Part shown: positions 1-10,768 of the stretch, piece after piece
Position numbering within the stretch: the first letter of the stretch is position 1
Layout: every line of letters begins with the position of its first letter
DNA from: Adenophora triphylla var. japonica
Taxonomy: Eukaryota; Streptophyta; Magnoliopsida; Asterales; Campanulaceae
DNA: 64,000 bases
NCBI GenBank assembly: GCA_022495995.1
Contig: JAFEMH010001246.1
Span: 434,001-498,000 of the forward strand
Direction: 5' to 3'
The notes under the pieces: model-generated
Told to the model about the DNA's origin: nothing
The model's input: only the letters and a program-made list of their open reading frames with translations
The model's database searches: none
Made by a program: the position numbers and the translations under genes

Positions 1-531
1 ATTTGGCCTAGTTATTTACGGCGGCTGCTCATATCCGCCGTAAATAGTCTAATTATTTACGGCAACTGCTCATATCCGCCGTATATAAAATCAATGGACG
101 ACTCGTCCCCAAAGGGGACGAGGGAATCAGAGAGGGTCAAAATGGGGACGATTCGTGATGTGTTGGACGACTCGTCTCATATATACGACGGCCTAGACCC
201 GCCGCATATAATATTTCATTATATACGGCGGTAACCTAACCGCCGTATAAAACTTCCTCAAATACGACTGTAATACATACGACGTATTTGTATTTCATTA
301 TATACGGCGGTACATTAGCCGCCGTATTTGCCCTTAATTATATACAACGGCTGTATTTCCATCGTATATAATATATACGGTGGTATATTCGCCGTAAATA
401 CTATATACGTCGCGACTTTATACGCCGCCCAATATACGGCGGTATATCCGCCATAAATACTATTTACGGTGGCCCCGGTCACTATATACGGCGGATTTTA
501 AACGCCGTAAATAGTGTATTTTCTTGTAGTG
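1..531. mobile_element. CACTA (En/Spm) element, one terminal region
   Basis: The segment ends at 531 with TTTTCTTGTAGTG, the reverse complement of the usual plant CACTA terminus CACTACAAGAAAA. Everything to the left is packed with short subterminal repeats of the type TACGGCGG / CCGCCGTA in both orientations, the expected binding array for a CACTA transposase. The other end lies outside the window. No coding sequence is visible in this part. The three bases after the terminus (GAT, 532-534) would be one copy of the target duplication. Confidence 0.85.
96..176. repeat. Short CG palindromes in CACTA end
   Basis: GGACGACTCGTCC (96-108) is an odd-centred 6-bp-arm palindrome. GACGACTCGTC (166-176) repeats it and a mutated relative lies near 148-158. 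CCCC-AAA-GGGG (107-117) overlaps the first. The units differ from the TACGGCGG subterminal repeats around them. Confidence 0.6.
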
Positions 532-945
<414 letters not shown>

Positions 946-1275
946 TAGCTATACTAAACCATTTGATTTAGTTATTGCAATTTGTCAAAGTTTTTTTGGC
1001 GTACGTTTAACGCGCGAGTGTTACAATAGTTATAATTAAGTTGAGAAGTAATGTTTATCATTGTGGAAAAATGTTTAAGTGTTTTTGGTTATTGATTTGA
1101 CAATGATCTGATATTTAGAGCCCACAAAAAAATCATAAAAAGAGCTTTTACCATTGTGGGTGCTCTTAAAACAACCTCAATGAGAGATTTTTAGAAGCTC
1201 TTTATTTTTATTAAAAGTTTTTTAGAGTTTCTTACCATTTTGGAACTAGTTGGAAAGCAACTTAGTAAAGAGCAA

Positions 1276-1313
<38 letters not shown>

Positions 1314-2640
1314 TTAGGAGCTCTTTCCATTAATTTCACCAACTCCCTATATTATTCATTAAATATTAAATCATAATTTTAATTTTTATGTTGGATGTGG
1401 GGGCCACAAAAAAATGGTAAAAAAGTTCTACAGTTGTGAATTTTTTTTTGGATATTTTTAGTAGGGTCATTTACCAAAAACTACTTTTGAAGGATAAATA
1501 TTATAAGAAAAAAAAAAAAACAAGTTGGATATTACAATTTTTTTTAAAATATTACAAAAACTACTTTTTTTTGCTTTTATCTGTCATTAACTGATAAATG
1601 CATTTATCAGTGATAAATGCATTTATTAGTGATAAATGCATTTATCAGTTGTTTAACTAAAAAACCAAGCACAAAATATTTTTTAAAAGCTAATAAATAA
1701 ATTTATCAGTTATAAACAATTGAAATGCATTTATCAGTTATTTTAACCGAAAAGATAAAAAAAATTAAAAAAATTGAACGAAAAAAAATAAATAGTTTTT
1801 TTGTAATATCACAACTTACATGTTTTTTTTTTCTAAATAGCATATTTTTGAGGTAGTTTTTGATTAAAAAAAAAATTCAGTATTGACTTGTTAATGATGT
1901 GATATTTGAAAATCACAAAAAAACTATGAAAAAGGTTTTTACCATTGTGGATGCTGTTAGTTAGTGTATTTATTAAAATGAACAATAAAATTCACTTGAT
2001 ACACTCGTAATAACAAATACTCACTATTCATTATCAACTTTCTCTCTTCTACTTACTTTTTATACTAATAACATTTTTTTTTAATTCTTGTGCAAAGTTA
2101 TACTCTTAATCATATTGTGGGACGGGGAAAGTATTGCTTATTAAAGCAGTATTTTATCAATTTTTATACAATACTTGTTGTAAAGCTAAATGTATTAAAA
2201 ACATCTTATAATAAATAATAAGACTACCCACAATGGTTTCAACTATCTCTCCATTTCATTTAACCATTTTATCTCATCCACCTCACTTTATCTCATCCAC
2301 CTCATATTTCAACTACCCATTTCATTTAACAACCATACAATGGTTGAATTAAATTTCAACTCCCTCCAACTCATCATTATATACCCCCACCATTTTTTTT
2401 ATTTATATTCTCTATTTTTATGATTAGTAAAATAATAATAATTACTATTATTATTTATAATTAAAAAATATTTCACACTTAATTAATTTTTTTGCAATTA
2501 AATAATTAGATAAATGACGATAATTATTATTAAAAATAAGAAAAGTTACAATAAACTAGATAATCTTTAAAGTGGTACAGAATAGCAGAAAGATGACATA
2601 AAGCTAGAAAACACACATTACAGAGAATCTTTAAAATAGC
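946..2640. other. AT-rich intergenic DNA with MITE-like relics
   Basis: No coding sequence is supported. A motif like ACCATTGTGG(G/A)TGCT occurs near 1133-1160 and 1932-1955, each preceded by a similar 60-base context (GATATTT ... CACAAAAAAA). The reverse form CCCACAATGG lies near 2226-2235 and a further CAATGG near 2338. These look like eroded ends of one small non-autonomous DNA-transposon family. Poly-A runs lie at 1282-1309 and 1506-1520. Confidence 0.4.
1591..1649. repeat. Tandem palindrome TGATAAATGCATTTATCA
   Basis: Three consecutive copies of an 18-base self-complementary unit centred on ATGCAT, the second with one base changed. Degenerate single copies follow to about 1740. Confidence 0.85.
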
Positions 2641-3535
2641 TCGGCAGTCAATATTTCAAAAAGCTTTTGTTGTTGTTCATCGCGATGCTCCTTCTCAGTT
2701 AACTTCATCCATATTTTCGTCTTTTAAGCCCGAGCAATGTCTAGTTAAATTTTGTTTGCCTCCTCTTGTTGTGTGGAGATCTTGTTCAATCGTTCCCAAT
2801 CGTTTTCTTTCATTTGTTGATAGCTTGTCCACCCTTCCTTTACCGGGCTCAAGCCTACGCCCTTATTTTTTTTACCCTTTCTCTAAGCTAAATCCCTTCC
2901 TATAGGACGGGAAATGGATCCAACTGAGTTTGATTCACCTTCGTCACTTTCACGTGATCTCTTGGATCCACTACTACTCTTGGATCTTGTATTTCCTCAT
3001 ACCATACTTGCGTAACGCAGTTAATCTCGGATAGAAAGCCACTCGTCCATCAAATTAAAAGTGTCATTGCCTCCACTTGTATACAGTTCATGGGCTTTTG
3101 CCAGTACATCGGTCTCCGACCACCCGCTTTGTTGCATATGTTTAGCGTTATCATAAGCCCCTATTCATTTGCCCACTTTTAGGCATATATAAGCATGGCA
3201 ATTTTTACATGTACTTAATGAACAGGGAGATTCAAATGATCCAAACTCATTACAGTATTCCGTAATCTTACCCCAAAACGCATCGTATTTCTGTTTATTT
3301 CCGACAACACTGTTTGTTCCAAATTTCATATACCCACTAAGTAGCACTAAATTTTGTGCCATCGTCCATTTGACCTTTTTTTTTGCGCTGCGGGGTTGGA
3401 CATTCTTCAATGGGAGTAGCTTCGATAGATCTGCTCATGCTATCCTAGCCCATTTGTGTTGAATATTCTGGAAATTCCCCCACTTCAGAATTTTCATTTC
3501 GCATCCTTGGCATGTAAGGATTATTAGGATAATTG
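2640..3535 (-). pseudogene. MYB-like / NAM-associated ORF of PIF-Harbinger type, broken
   Basis: On the minus strand this reads as the plant family often annotated as 'glutathione S-transferase T3-like' or MYB-like, with a trihelix-type N-terminal domain and a NAM-associated C-terminal domain. It usually accompanies PIF/Harbinger transposases. Recognised parts are an N-terminal Pro/Met-rich stretch near 3420-3535, a domain with the patterns VKWTMAQNLVLLSGYMK and DAFWGKITEYCNEF (3165-3410), a Ser/Glu-rich linker beginning GSKRSRESDEGE (near 2960), and a C-terminal coiled region to about 2640. A stop falls where an Ala-Lys pair is normally found near 2885, and there are frame changes near 3160. 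The N-terminal end is cut at 3535 by the chromovirus. The role in the family, DNA binding with the transposase, is known only by homology; this copy is dead. Confidence 0.75.
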
Positions 3536-5118
3536 TGGGCGCCTCCCAATTCTCGGAACCTATAAACTCGTGTCCCAGGATGGAGGGTCCCAAAATACCT
3601 TCTTAAAAAAACTTTTCTTTATATTACTTGAAAAGTATAACAACTCTTTTTCAAATCAATTTCAAAATAACCCCTCTACTCAGAGGTGATATAAAAACCT
3701 GTTTAATCAGTTATAACCTGTATAAGTTACAAGTACTACAACTGTAAAGGCTTACACAAGCCATTTTTAAAACAAACCAATCCCAAGTTTAATTACAACA
3801 CAACACAACTGAAAACATGTTTGTAAAAGTTTTATTTACAAAACTTTTCCCAAAATAATAACCACCACAACATTCCCAACTCCCCAAACCAACACATACC
3901 CTGACAACCCAAAAGATGTCCAAACTCCTTTCTGACCTCACCGGTCCGGTCCTCCTGTCTCAGCAGGATCTAAAAACAGTAAAGGGAGAAGGGGTGAGAA
4001 TAAATCTTAGCAAGCTATTATGTATGCAACAATATGCCATACAATATTCAACACATAAACAGGTTGCTCAATATCAATATGCAACACATAAACAGGTTGC
4101 TCAATATCACATTGGTAAAGCGATAAACACATTCTGTTACCTTCTCTTTACCTTTTCCATCTGAATCATCTGTAGTACAACGGTGGGAGTAATACTTCGC
4201 TCATTTGTGAACTGCTGGTGCATATTCACGTCTTATACGACCCCTTACAGAGATCCATATAAGATATCAGCTATCTTAGGAACTGACTGCACATATCCAT
4301 AGAAGTTGTACCCCCAATTCGTGGCCACAGAAGGGGGAGCGGTTACAGGTATAAGGAAATCTAAGTACCTTATGAAATATCTTCTCATAAGTGATAGTAT
4401 TCCCTATACCCCCGAGGATCAGCTGATATAACCATATTCAAGCACATAACAGATACTTGAAACTATATCCACCCCATGGGATATCAATACATAACATGGT
4501 ACTTATTCCTCATGTTAAACTAATCACAATAGTGCAACATGTATTTAAACACTATTGAATAACAACAATACAATGACATGGTATTAATACTCATGCTCAA
4601 CAAATGAAACAGTGCAACACGTATTTAAATACTATGTGCACAACCAACCATGAATATGTAAACACATATGGGCACAAGGTATATCACGTAAGCCCTACAC
4701 ATTCATTACACAATATATAATCCAGTAACAGGGTATTAATACTCCTGCCCAAACCAATGAAGTAGTGCAACATCTATTTAATGCACTATATAAACCAATA
4801 ACCTTATACATGTAACCACGTAGAGGTACAATGACATACAAGTAGCCCTACGCGTTCATAATATAACATTAAACACCTTCTATAAAGGTTCCATATTCAA
4901 ATACCAAGTTTTTATCAACTTTGGTTCAAGTTTCACAATTGCCTTCCAACTAATTTCAAGACAATATTTAAAGCCTTTCCCAATATCAATTTGGACCATT
5001 TAAAGTTCTATTGTATAGTAATAAAGTTGTACAAGAATCATAGTTGAAGAGTGTTCCATTATATAATGGTTAGACTAGGTTTTAAAAGCTTCAAAAATTG
5101 TTCACAGGCTGCAGGGCA

Positions 5119-5259
5119 GGGCACGACTCGTGCCCTATTACACCCCCACCATAATCAGTCGTCCCTAGTAGGTCACGACTTATCCCAAACTGGCATCTAG
5201 TGTCGCACGACTTGGCTTAACAGGGTCACGACTCATGCTACAGGGCACGAGTCGTGCCC
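5119..5259. repeat. Paired palindromes in the chromovirus LTR
   Basis: GGGCACGACTCGTGCCC (5119-5135) and GGGCACGAGTCGTGCCC (5243-5259) are perfect 8-bp-arm palindromes. Degenerate TCACGACT/CACGACT units lie between them. They sit about 560-700 bases downstream of the TATA box in element orientation, so they should be transcribed. Confidence 0.85.
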
Positions 5260-5816
5260 AACACCAGATTCCACTATTGTTTGTTGAACAACATCAGTAA
5301 CAATACCCAAAACACATTCCCTTCATTTCCAACTACTGCAAACCAACCCAACATCAGTATACCTGAGTTTAAACCCATAAATATACTCTCCCCTTGCCAT
5401 ATAACATATATAAACACTAACTCTATCATTTTCAAACCAATTTCTCAAGCCATGACATGAAAATGTTCAAGTTCAGCCCAACTCATTTTCCTTTCCATTT
5501 TCAACACCCAGTTAATGATCCAACCTTTACAAAACTTATTCATAACATCATAATAGCATCTTAATACATATTATGAACAGTTATTTGAAAGAATCCTAAT
5601 AACTTACCAAAATTTGTCGAAATAAAAGAATGGTTTGATCGGCTATACTTGCTCTAATCAACTCCTTGATCACTAATACGCGATCAAAATCAACAACGGA
5701 TTGATGGTTGATTTTCTACAAATTTCAGAAGGTAACGATAGGTTAAGCTCTTTCTGGAACGTAGAAGCATGGAGAAGAACTGAGGAAATTAATAAACTTC
5801 TTGGATAAGCTGGGAA

Positions 5817-5831
5817 GGATATTTATATACC
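5817..5831 (-). promoter_or_regulatory. TATA box of chromovirus LTR
   Basis: The minus strand reads GGTATATAAATATCC about 375 bases into the LTR. It is the best TATA candidate and would place U3 at 5830-6206. Confidence 0.6.
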
Positions 5832-6156
5832 AATTTTACACTTTAGCTCCTCCAAGTTCTAGACTCCTACAATCAACCACCTTAAGCTTATTTTTACACA
5901 TAAGCTCCTCGATACTTTTATAACACTTTCATTTAAACTTTTCACGTATTACAACTTTACTACACAAATTCCCATTTCTTTCATTTAGACATTATATAAT
6001 CCATATTGATTCCTTAATATCTAAAATCAAGTAATTTATCAACTTATGAAAATAGCACATAACCAATTCCAATTACCAATCCAAATACCAAAATGAACAC
6101 ATAGCCAACTCAAATAGAATATAATGCATACTATGAGATGCAATGCACCCCAACCC

Positions 6157-6171
6157 CACGTGCTCCACGTG
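6157..6171. promoter_or_regulatory. Two G-boxes (CACGTG) in U3
   Basis: CACGTG occurs at 6157-6162 and again at 6166-6171, within 50 bases of the LTR start. G-boxes are bound by plant bZIP and bHLH factors. Function here is inferred only from the motif. Confidence 0.5.
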
Positions 6172-6210
6172 TGACCAAAATGGTGCCTAGGTTTAAGGTC
6201 GTGACACTCA

Positions 6211-6220
6211 CTCCCCCTTA
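6211..6220 (-). other. Polypurine tract of chromovirus
   Basis: The minus strand reads TAAGGGGGAG just upstream of the 3' LTR start, the expected primer for plus-strand DNA synthesis. Confidence 0.8.
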
Positions 6221-6246
6221 AACAAAATTCGTCCCGAATTTGGACT

Positions 6247-6725
6247 TCACTTACCTGAATGATCAAACAACTCAGGATACTTCTGTCTCATCTCAGATTC
6301 CAATTCCCAAGTAGCTTCCTCAATTGTGTGATTCCTCCACAAAATTTTCACCACAGGAATACCCTGGGTACGTAATTTCCGGACCTACCACTCCAGAATC
6401 CGCAATGGTACCTCCACGTAGGTCATGTCTGCCTGGATATCATCTGGAGGAGAACCCAATAATGAGAGGAATCATAGCAGTACTTCCACAACATGGACAC
6501 ATGAAACACGTCATGGAGAGAAGAAAGAGATGGAGGTAGAGCTAATCGATAGGCTAACTCACCTACCTTCTCTAACACCTCAAATGGACTAACAAATCTA
6601 GGAGCCAACTTCCCTTTGTTGTCAAACCTTTTAATCCCAGTCCTTGGTGAAATCTTCAGAAATACAAGATCACCAACCTGAAAGGATAACTCCCTTCTTC
6701 TAGTGTCAGCATAACTCTTCTGACG
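6247..6725 (-). pseudogene. Chromovirus integrase C-terminus and chromodomain
   Basis: This is the 3' end of the polyprotein. The integrase tail reads [16 protein letters not shown] and [20 protein letters not shown] (6500-6600), typical of the chromoviral GPY/F region. A chromodomain follows with the pattern IPVVKILWRNHTIEEATWE and ends KYPELF at about 6260. In chromoviruses this domain steers integration towards heterochromatin. A TAG stop interrupts the first beta strand (ILEW-stop-VRK, near 6385) and the frame starts after another TAG near 6729, so the domain cannot be made as one piece. Confidence 0.85.
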
Positions 6726-6728
6726 ACT

Positions 6729-7376
6729 CTAGACTGTCCTCAATCTGTCACGGATCACTTTGATCTTCTCAGTTGAGTCTCTAACCAAGTCTGGTCCCCA
6801 AAGTCTAGCCTCACCAACCTCATCCCAACATATTGGGGACCTACATTTCCTCCCATACAGTGCCTCATATGGTGCCATCTCAATGCTGGATTGGTAGCTA
6901 TTGTTATAGGCAAATTCCACTAAAGGAAAATGGTCTTCCCAAGATAAATGGAAGTCCATCACACAAGCCCGTAGCATGTCCTCGAGAATCTGAATGGTCC
7001 TCTCAGTCTGCCCATCAGTCTGAGGATGAAATGTTGTGCTAAAGCTCAACTTGGATCCCAAGGCTTCATGCAAAGCCCTCCAAAACCGCGAGGTGAATCT
7101 CGGATCCCTATCAGATACAATGTTGACAGGTACCCCATGAAGTCTCTCAATCTCACGTATATACAACTGGTCCAATCTCTCCAATGAGTACTTGGTTGAA
7201 ATTGGTAGAAAATGAGCTGATTTGGTAAATCTATCCACAATCACCCATATAGCATTCGTCTTCCTCGAAGTAGGAGGCAATCCAGTCACAAAATCCATAG
7301 AAATGCCCTCCCACTTCCATTCCGAAATATCCAATGGTTGAAGCAATCCTGCTGGTCTCTGATGTTCAACTTTGAT
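6729..7376 (-). pseudogene. Chromovirus integrase catalytic core
   Basis: The D,D-35-E core is readable: VIVDRFTKSAHFLPIST carries the first Asp, IVSDRDPRFTSRFW the second, and HPQTDGQTERT precedes the catalytic Glu region. It joins retroelement cDNA to the host genome. The frame is bounded by two TAG stops, near 7376 and near 6728, each explained by a single base change from AAG or CAG. The integrase zinc-binding part (H-H-C-C, ending CLTC) is at the end of the preceding RT frame. Confidence 0.9.
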
Positions 7377-9095
7377 CTATTGGCAAGTTAAACACTTTGA
7401 TACAAATTCTGTAATCTCCTTTTTCATGCCATTCCACCAGTAACCCCTCTTCAAATCCTGATACATTTTGGTGCTTCCTGGATGAATAGCAAATTTGGAC
7501 TTATGACCATCCTCTAATACCTGCCTTTTGATCTCTGGGGAAGAAGGTACGCAAATCCTGCCTTTGAAGGTTAGAATTCCATCCTTGTTCAATGAAAACT
7601 CCCCAGACTTTCCATCTTGCAATTTCTCCCTAATTTTCTTCAATTCATTGTCATTCAACTGAGCTTCCAAAAGATCCCCATATAAAGTAGGAACAACTCT
7701 GACATTTGCAAATAACATATCACCTCTCACTTCCCGAGACACCAAGGATGATAAATGAGCCTTATGGCTAATAGCATCAGCCACCACGTTAGCCTTCCCG
7801 GGATGATAGGAAATAACACAATCATAGTCCTTTAGAAGCTCCAACCAATGCCTCTGTCTGTTATTCAGTTTCTTCTGGGTAAATAAGTATTTCAGGCTCT
7901 TATGATCAGTAAATATCTCAAATTTGGCGCCATACAAGTAATGTTTCCACTTATGCAATGCAAAAACAATAGCAGCTAACTCCATATCGTGGGTAGGATA
8001 ATTCTGCTCCACTGGTGATAACTTCCTTGAAGCATACGCAATCACCTTCCCATTTTGCATAAGGAAACAACCCAATCCCTCTTTAGAAGCATCACTAAAT
8101 ATAACAAAATTCTCACAACCCTCTGGAAGAGTCAGGATAGGAGCTGAAGTCAATCTCTTCTTCAGTTCAGTAAAGCTAGCTTCACACTTAGCATCCCATA
8201 TAAATGGTACATCCTTCCGAGTCAATCTGTTTGACGAAATTGCAATCCTCAAAAATCCCTCTATAAATATTCGATAATACCCCACTAACCCAAGGAAACT
8301 ACGAACCTCTGTCACTGTAGAAGGCTGTTTCCAGTTGACTACGACCTCAATCTTTATAGGATCCACTGCAATACCAGTACCGGATACCACATGACCCAAG
8401 AAAGAAATTTGATCCAGCCAAAACTCACATTTGCTGAACTTTACAAATAACTGTTTCTCACGAAGCATGGATAAAACAATTCTCAAGTGCCTCTCATGAT
8501 CTTCCCTGGATTTTGAGTATACCAGGATATCATCAATAAAAACCACAACGAAACTATCAAGATATGGCTTGAAGATCCTGCTCATCATGTCCATAAATAT
8601 GGCTGGTGCATTAGTCAACCCAAATGGCATAACAAGAAATTCATAATTCCCGTACCTTGTTCTGAAAGCTGTTTTAGAAATATCATCTGGCTTGATTTTC
8701 AACTGATGGTATCCGCTACGCAAGTCTAACTTGGAATATATAACGGAACCTTGGAGTTGATCAAATAAATCATCAATATGAGGAAGAGGATATTTGTTCT
8801 TAATAGTAGCTTGATTCAGTAATTTGTAATCAATACACAACCTCAATGTACCATCCTTCTTCCTAACAAACAAAACTGGTGCTCCCCAGGGTGAAACACT
8901 GGGACGAATAAAACCCCTGTCTAACAACTCCTGAAACTGAATTTTCAACTCTTTTAACTCAGCTGGAGCCATTCTGTAAGGTGCTTTAGAAATTGGTGAA
9001 GTACCTGACAATAAGTCAATACAGAACTCCACCTCTCTATCCGGAGGCATAGAATACTCAGTTGAGAATACGTCACTAAACTCATACTGAAACAC
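7377..9095 (-). pseudogene. Chromovirus reverse transcriptase, RNase H and integrase zinc finger
   Basis: A 572-residue open frame. The RT starts around residue 50 ([19 protein letters not shown]), has the palm motif FIDDI at 8526-8540 instead of the more usual YIDDI/FIDDI alternatives of the family, and the MPFGLTNAP motif before it. RNase H follows with [21 protein letters not shown] and [10 protein letters not shown]; the zinc finger [17 protein letters not shown]...CLTC closes the frame. It copies RNA into DNA and removes the template. This block alone is uninterrupted, so the copy is fairly young, but stops on both sides cut it from protease and integrase. A few residues look substituted (YKLLN for YRxLN, DAISH for DALSR). 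Confidence 0.92.
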
Positions 9096-9510
9096 AAGCT
9101 AGTTCAGGAGACTTCTTACTAGAGTCTAACGCATATGCCAAGTAACCCTCACACCCTTTTGATAACAACTTTCTAGCCTTTAGTGCAGATATAACATGAA
9201 TGCCAATTAAAGACTTATCAACATCAAATATAAACACAGGCACATCAGGCATAGAAAAGGTGACTCGCTTTCTGTGACAGTCCACCAAGGCATGACAATA
9301 ACTCAACCAGTCCATGACTAAAATAACATCAAAATCTTGGATTGGTAACTCTATCAAATCCACTGGAAATACATGCCCACAAATAATCACCTCACAATCA
9401 TGATAGATCAAAGAGGATTCGAGGCACTCTCCCACAGAAGTAGAAACCTCTAGCACATAAGGTAATAACTTAGGCAACTTATGCAATGTGAATGCAAAAG
9501 GAGATGCCAC
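9082..9510 (-). pseudogene. Chromovirus aspartic protease
   Basis: The region reads CEVIICGHVFPVDLIELP and FDVILVMDWLSYCHALVDCH, the typical C-terminal half of the Ty3/gypsy protease, where FDVILGMDWL is usual. The active-site DTGA/DSGA should lie just upstream near 9510-9530; there the frame changes (9450-9746 frame) and the motif is not readable. It processes the Gag-Pol precursor in active copies. It overlaps the RT frame by 14 bases. Confidence 0.8.
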
Positions 9511-9512
9511 AT

Positions 9513-10665
9513 AAGAATGAGATTAAGAATACGAGCCCTGACCCCTGAGACAGGGACAATACCTCTAATGACCGCGGTGGGATCTACCGTGCCTCGACCC
9601 AAGGCAAACACTCTACCTTGTACTCTCTCTTTAGGCTTCCCTTCAACATCCCTCTTAGCACCAACTCTGGGCTGGCCACCTTGCTGTCTACCACCCACAG
9701 CTTGACCCTTTTTGAATTTAGGACAATCCTTTTTGAAGTGCCCCATCTCTCCACAATTCAGACATTTACCCTGTTTCCTCCAACAGCTGTCTTTAGCATG
9801 ACCTATCCTCTTGCAAAAGTTTCAAATAGTCCCAAATTGGCTAGATACAGGACGAGTTGAAACTGTTACTGTTCCTCCCTTAGCCACTCTAGAAGTTGAA
9901 GATTTAGGCTGACCTTTGCTCTGACCTGAACTCTGGCCTGAAAACTTAGTCTTGCTTCCACTACCCTCAGGTTTACCACCCACCCCGATGTTCTTCGATG
10001 TCATTCTCAATTCTGTATGCCATATTAACTGTTGCCTGAAAATCATGAGTCAACAATTGTTTTCTGAACTCCATCCTCAGTCCCTTAACAAACCTGTAGA
10101 CTCTCCTTCCTTCATCTGGTACAAGATGTGGACAATACCTTGCTAGCTCTGTAAATTTTGCAGAATACTGGGCCACTGTCATTGCCCCCTGCTCAAGCTT
10201 CAGGAACTCTACCTCTTTCTTATCTTTAGTAATCACAGGAATGAAATGCTCTTTGAATCTCCCAGTGAAGTTGTCCCAAGTTTGGGGCGTGTGGTCCCGC
10301 TCCCAACTTTCCTTAAGGATTTACCACCAGTGCTCTGTAGGACCTTCCAGTTTGAACACTGCATATCTGACTTTTTCTTCATTTGTACTCTCCATTGCCA
10401 CAAAAATCTTATTTATAACTCTAACCATCTCTCAGCTATCACTGGATTTGGATCCCCGTAGAAGCTTGGTAGAGCCATTTTGATAAACTTTTCTAATCCA
10501 TGTGCTGGCCTTGCCTTAGGTTTCTGCTGTGCCTGACCCTAAGCTGCCATATTCTGAAGGAAAACCCGGAACATAGGCATCATTTCTGCATTCTGGTTTC
10601 CCCCAGCTCCCATATCACCAAGGTTTCCCCTGTTCCCTTTGCTGGTCATCACCAGTTTCAGCCAT
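9513..10665 (-). pseudogene. Chromovirus Gag (capsid and nucleocapsid)
   Basis: The likely start codon is at 10665 (MAETGDD), 84 bases from the primer-binding site. The retrotransposon gag domain is clear at 9973-10236: VEFLKLEQGAMTVAQYSAKF, ELARYCPHLV and RRVYRFVKGL. The basic linker is Ser/Gly/Lys-rich. Two zinc knuckles follow at 9730-9830: the first is damaged (a stop replaces the residue before CKRIGHAKDSC), the second, CLNCGEMGHFKKDC, is intact. Frame changes occur near 10640 and 9980 and a stop near 9829. Gag would package the RNA in virus-like particles; this copy cannot encode a full one. Confidence 0.85.
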
Positions 10666-10746
10666 TACAATAATCCCTGCATTAAACACTCGACGCCAGA
10701 TATCACACACTCCCCCCTTAGACTAGACATCTACCCTTAACTTCTA

Positions 10747-10765
10747 GCCAAAGCTCTGATACCAA
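10747..10765 (-). other. Primer-binding site of chromovirus
   Basis: The minus strand reads TTGGTATCAGAGCTTTGGC, complementary to the 3' end of initiator Met tRNA, three bases inside the 5' LTR. Confidence 0.85.
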
Positions 10766-10768
10766 CTA

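Larger units (their letters stand above)
3536..6206 (-). repeat. Chromovirus 3' LTR (full length)
   Basis: In element orientation the LTR begins TGTCACGACC at 6206 and ends in CA at 3536, about 2.67 kb. The start could also be 6210, because TGAG separates the polypurine tract from TGTCACG. No coding sequence is present. It holds a TATA box, two G-boxes near its start and a cluster of palindromes. A short tandem duplication of a 33-base unit (ATGCAACACATAAACAGG...) lies at about 4040-4110. Confidence 0.85.
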
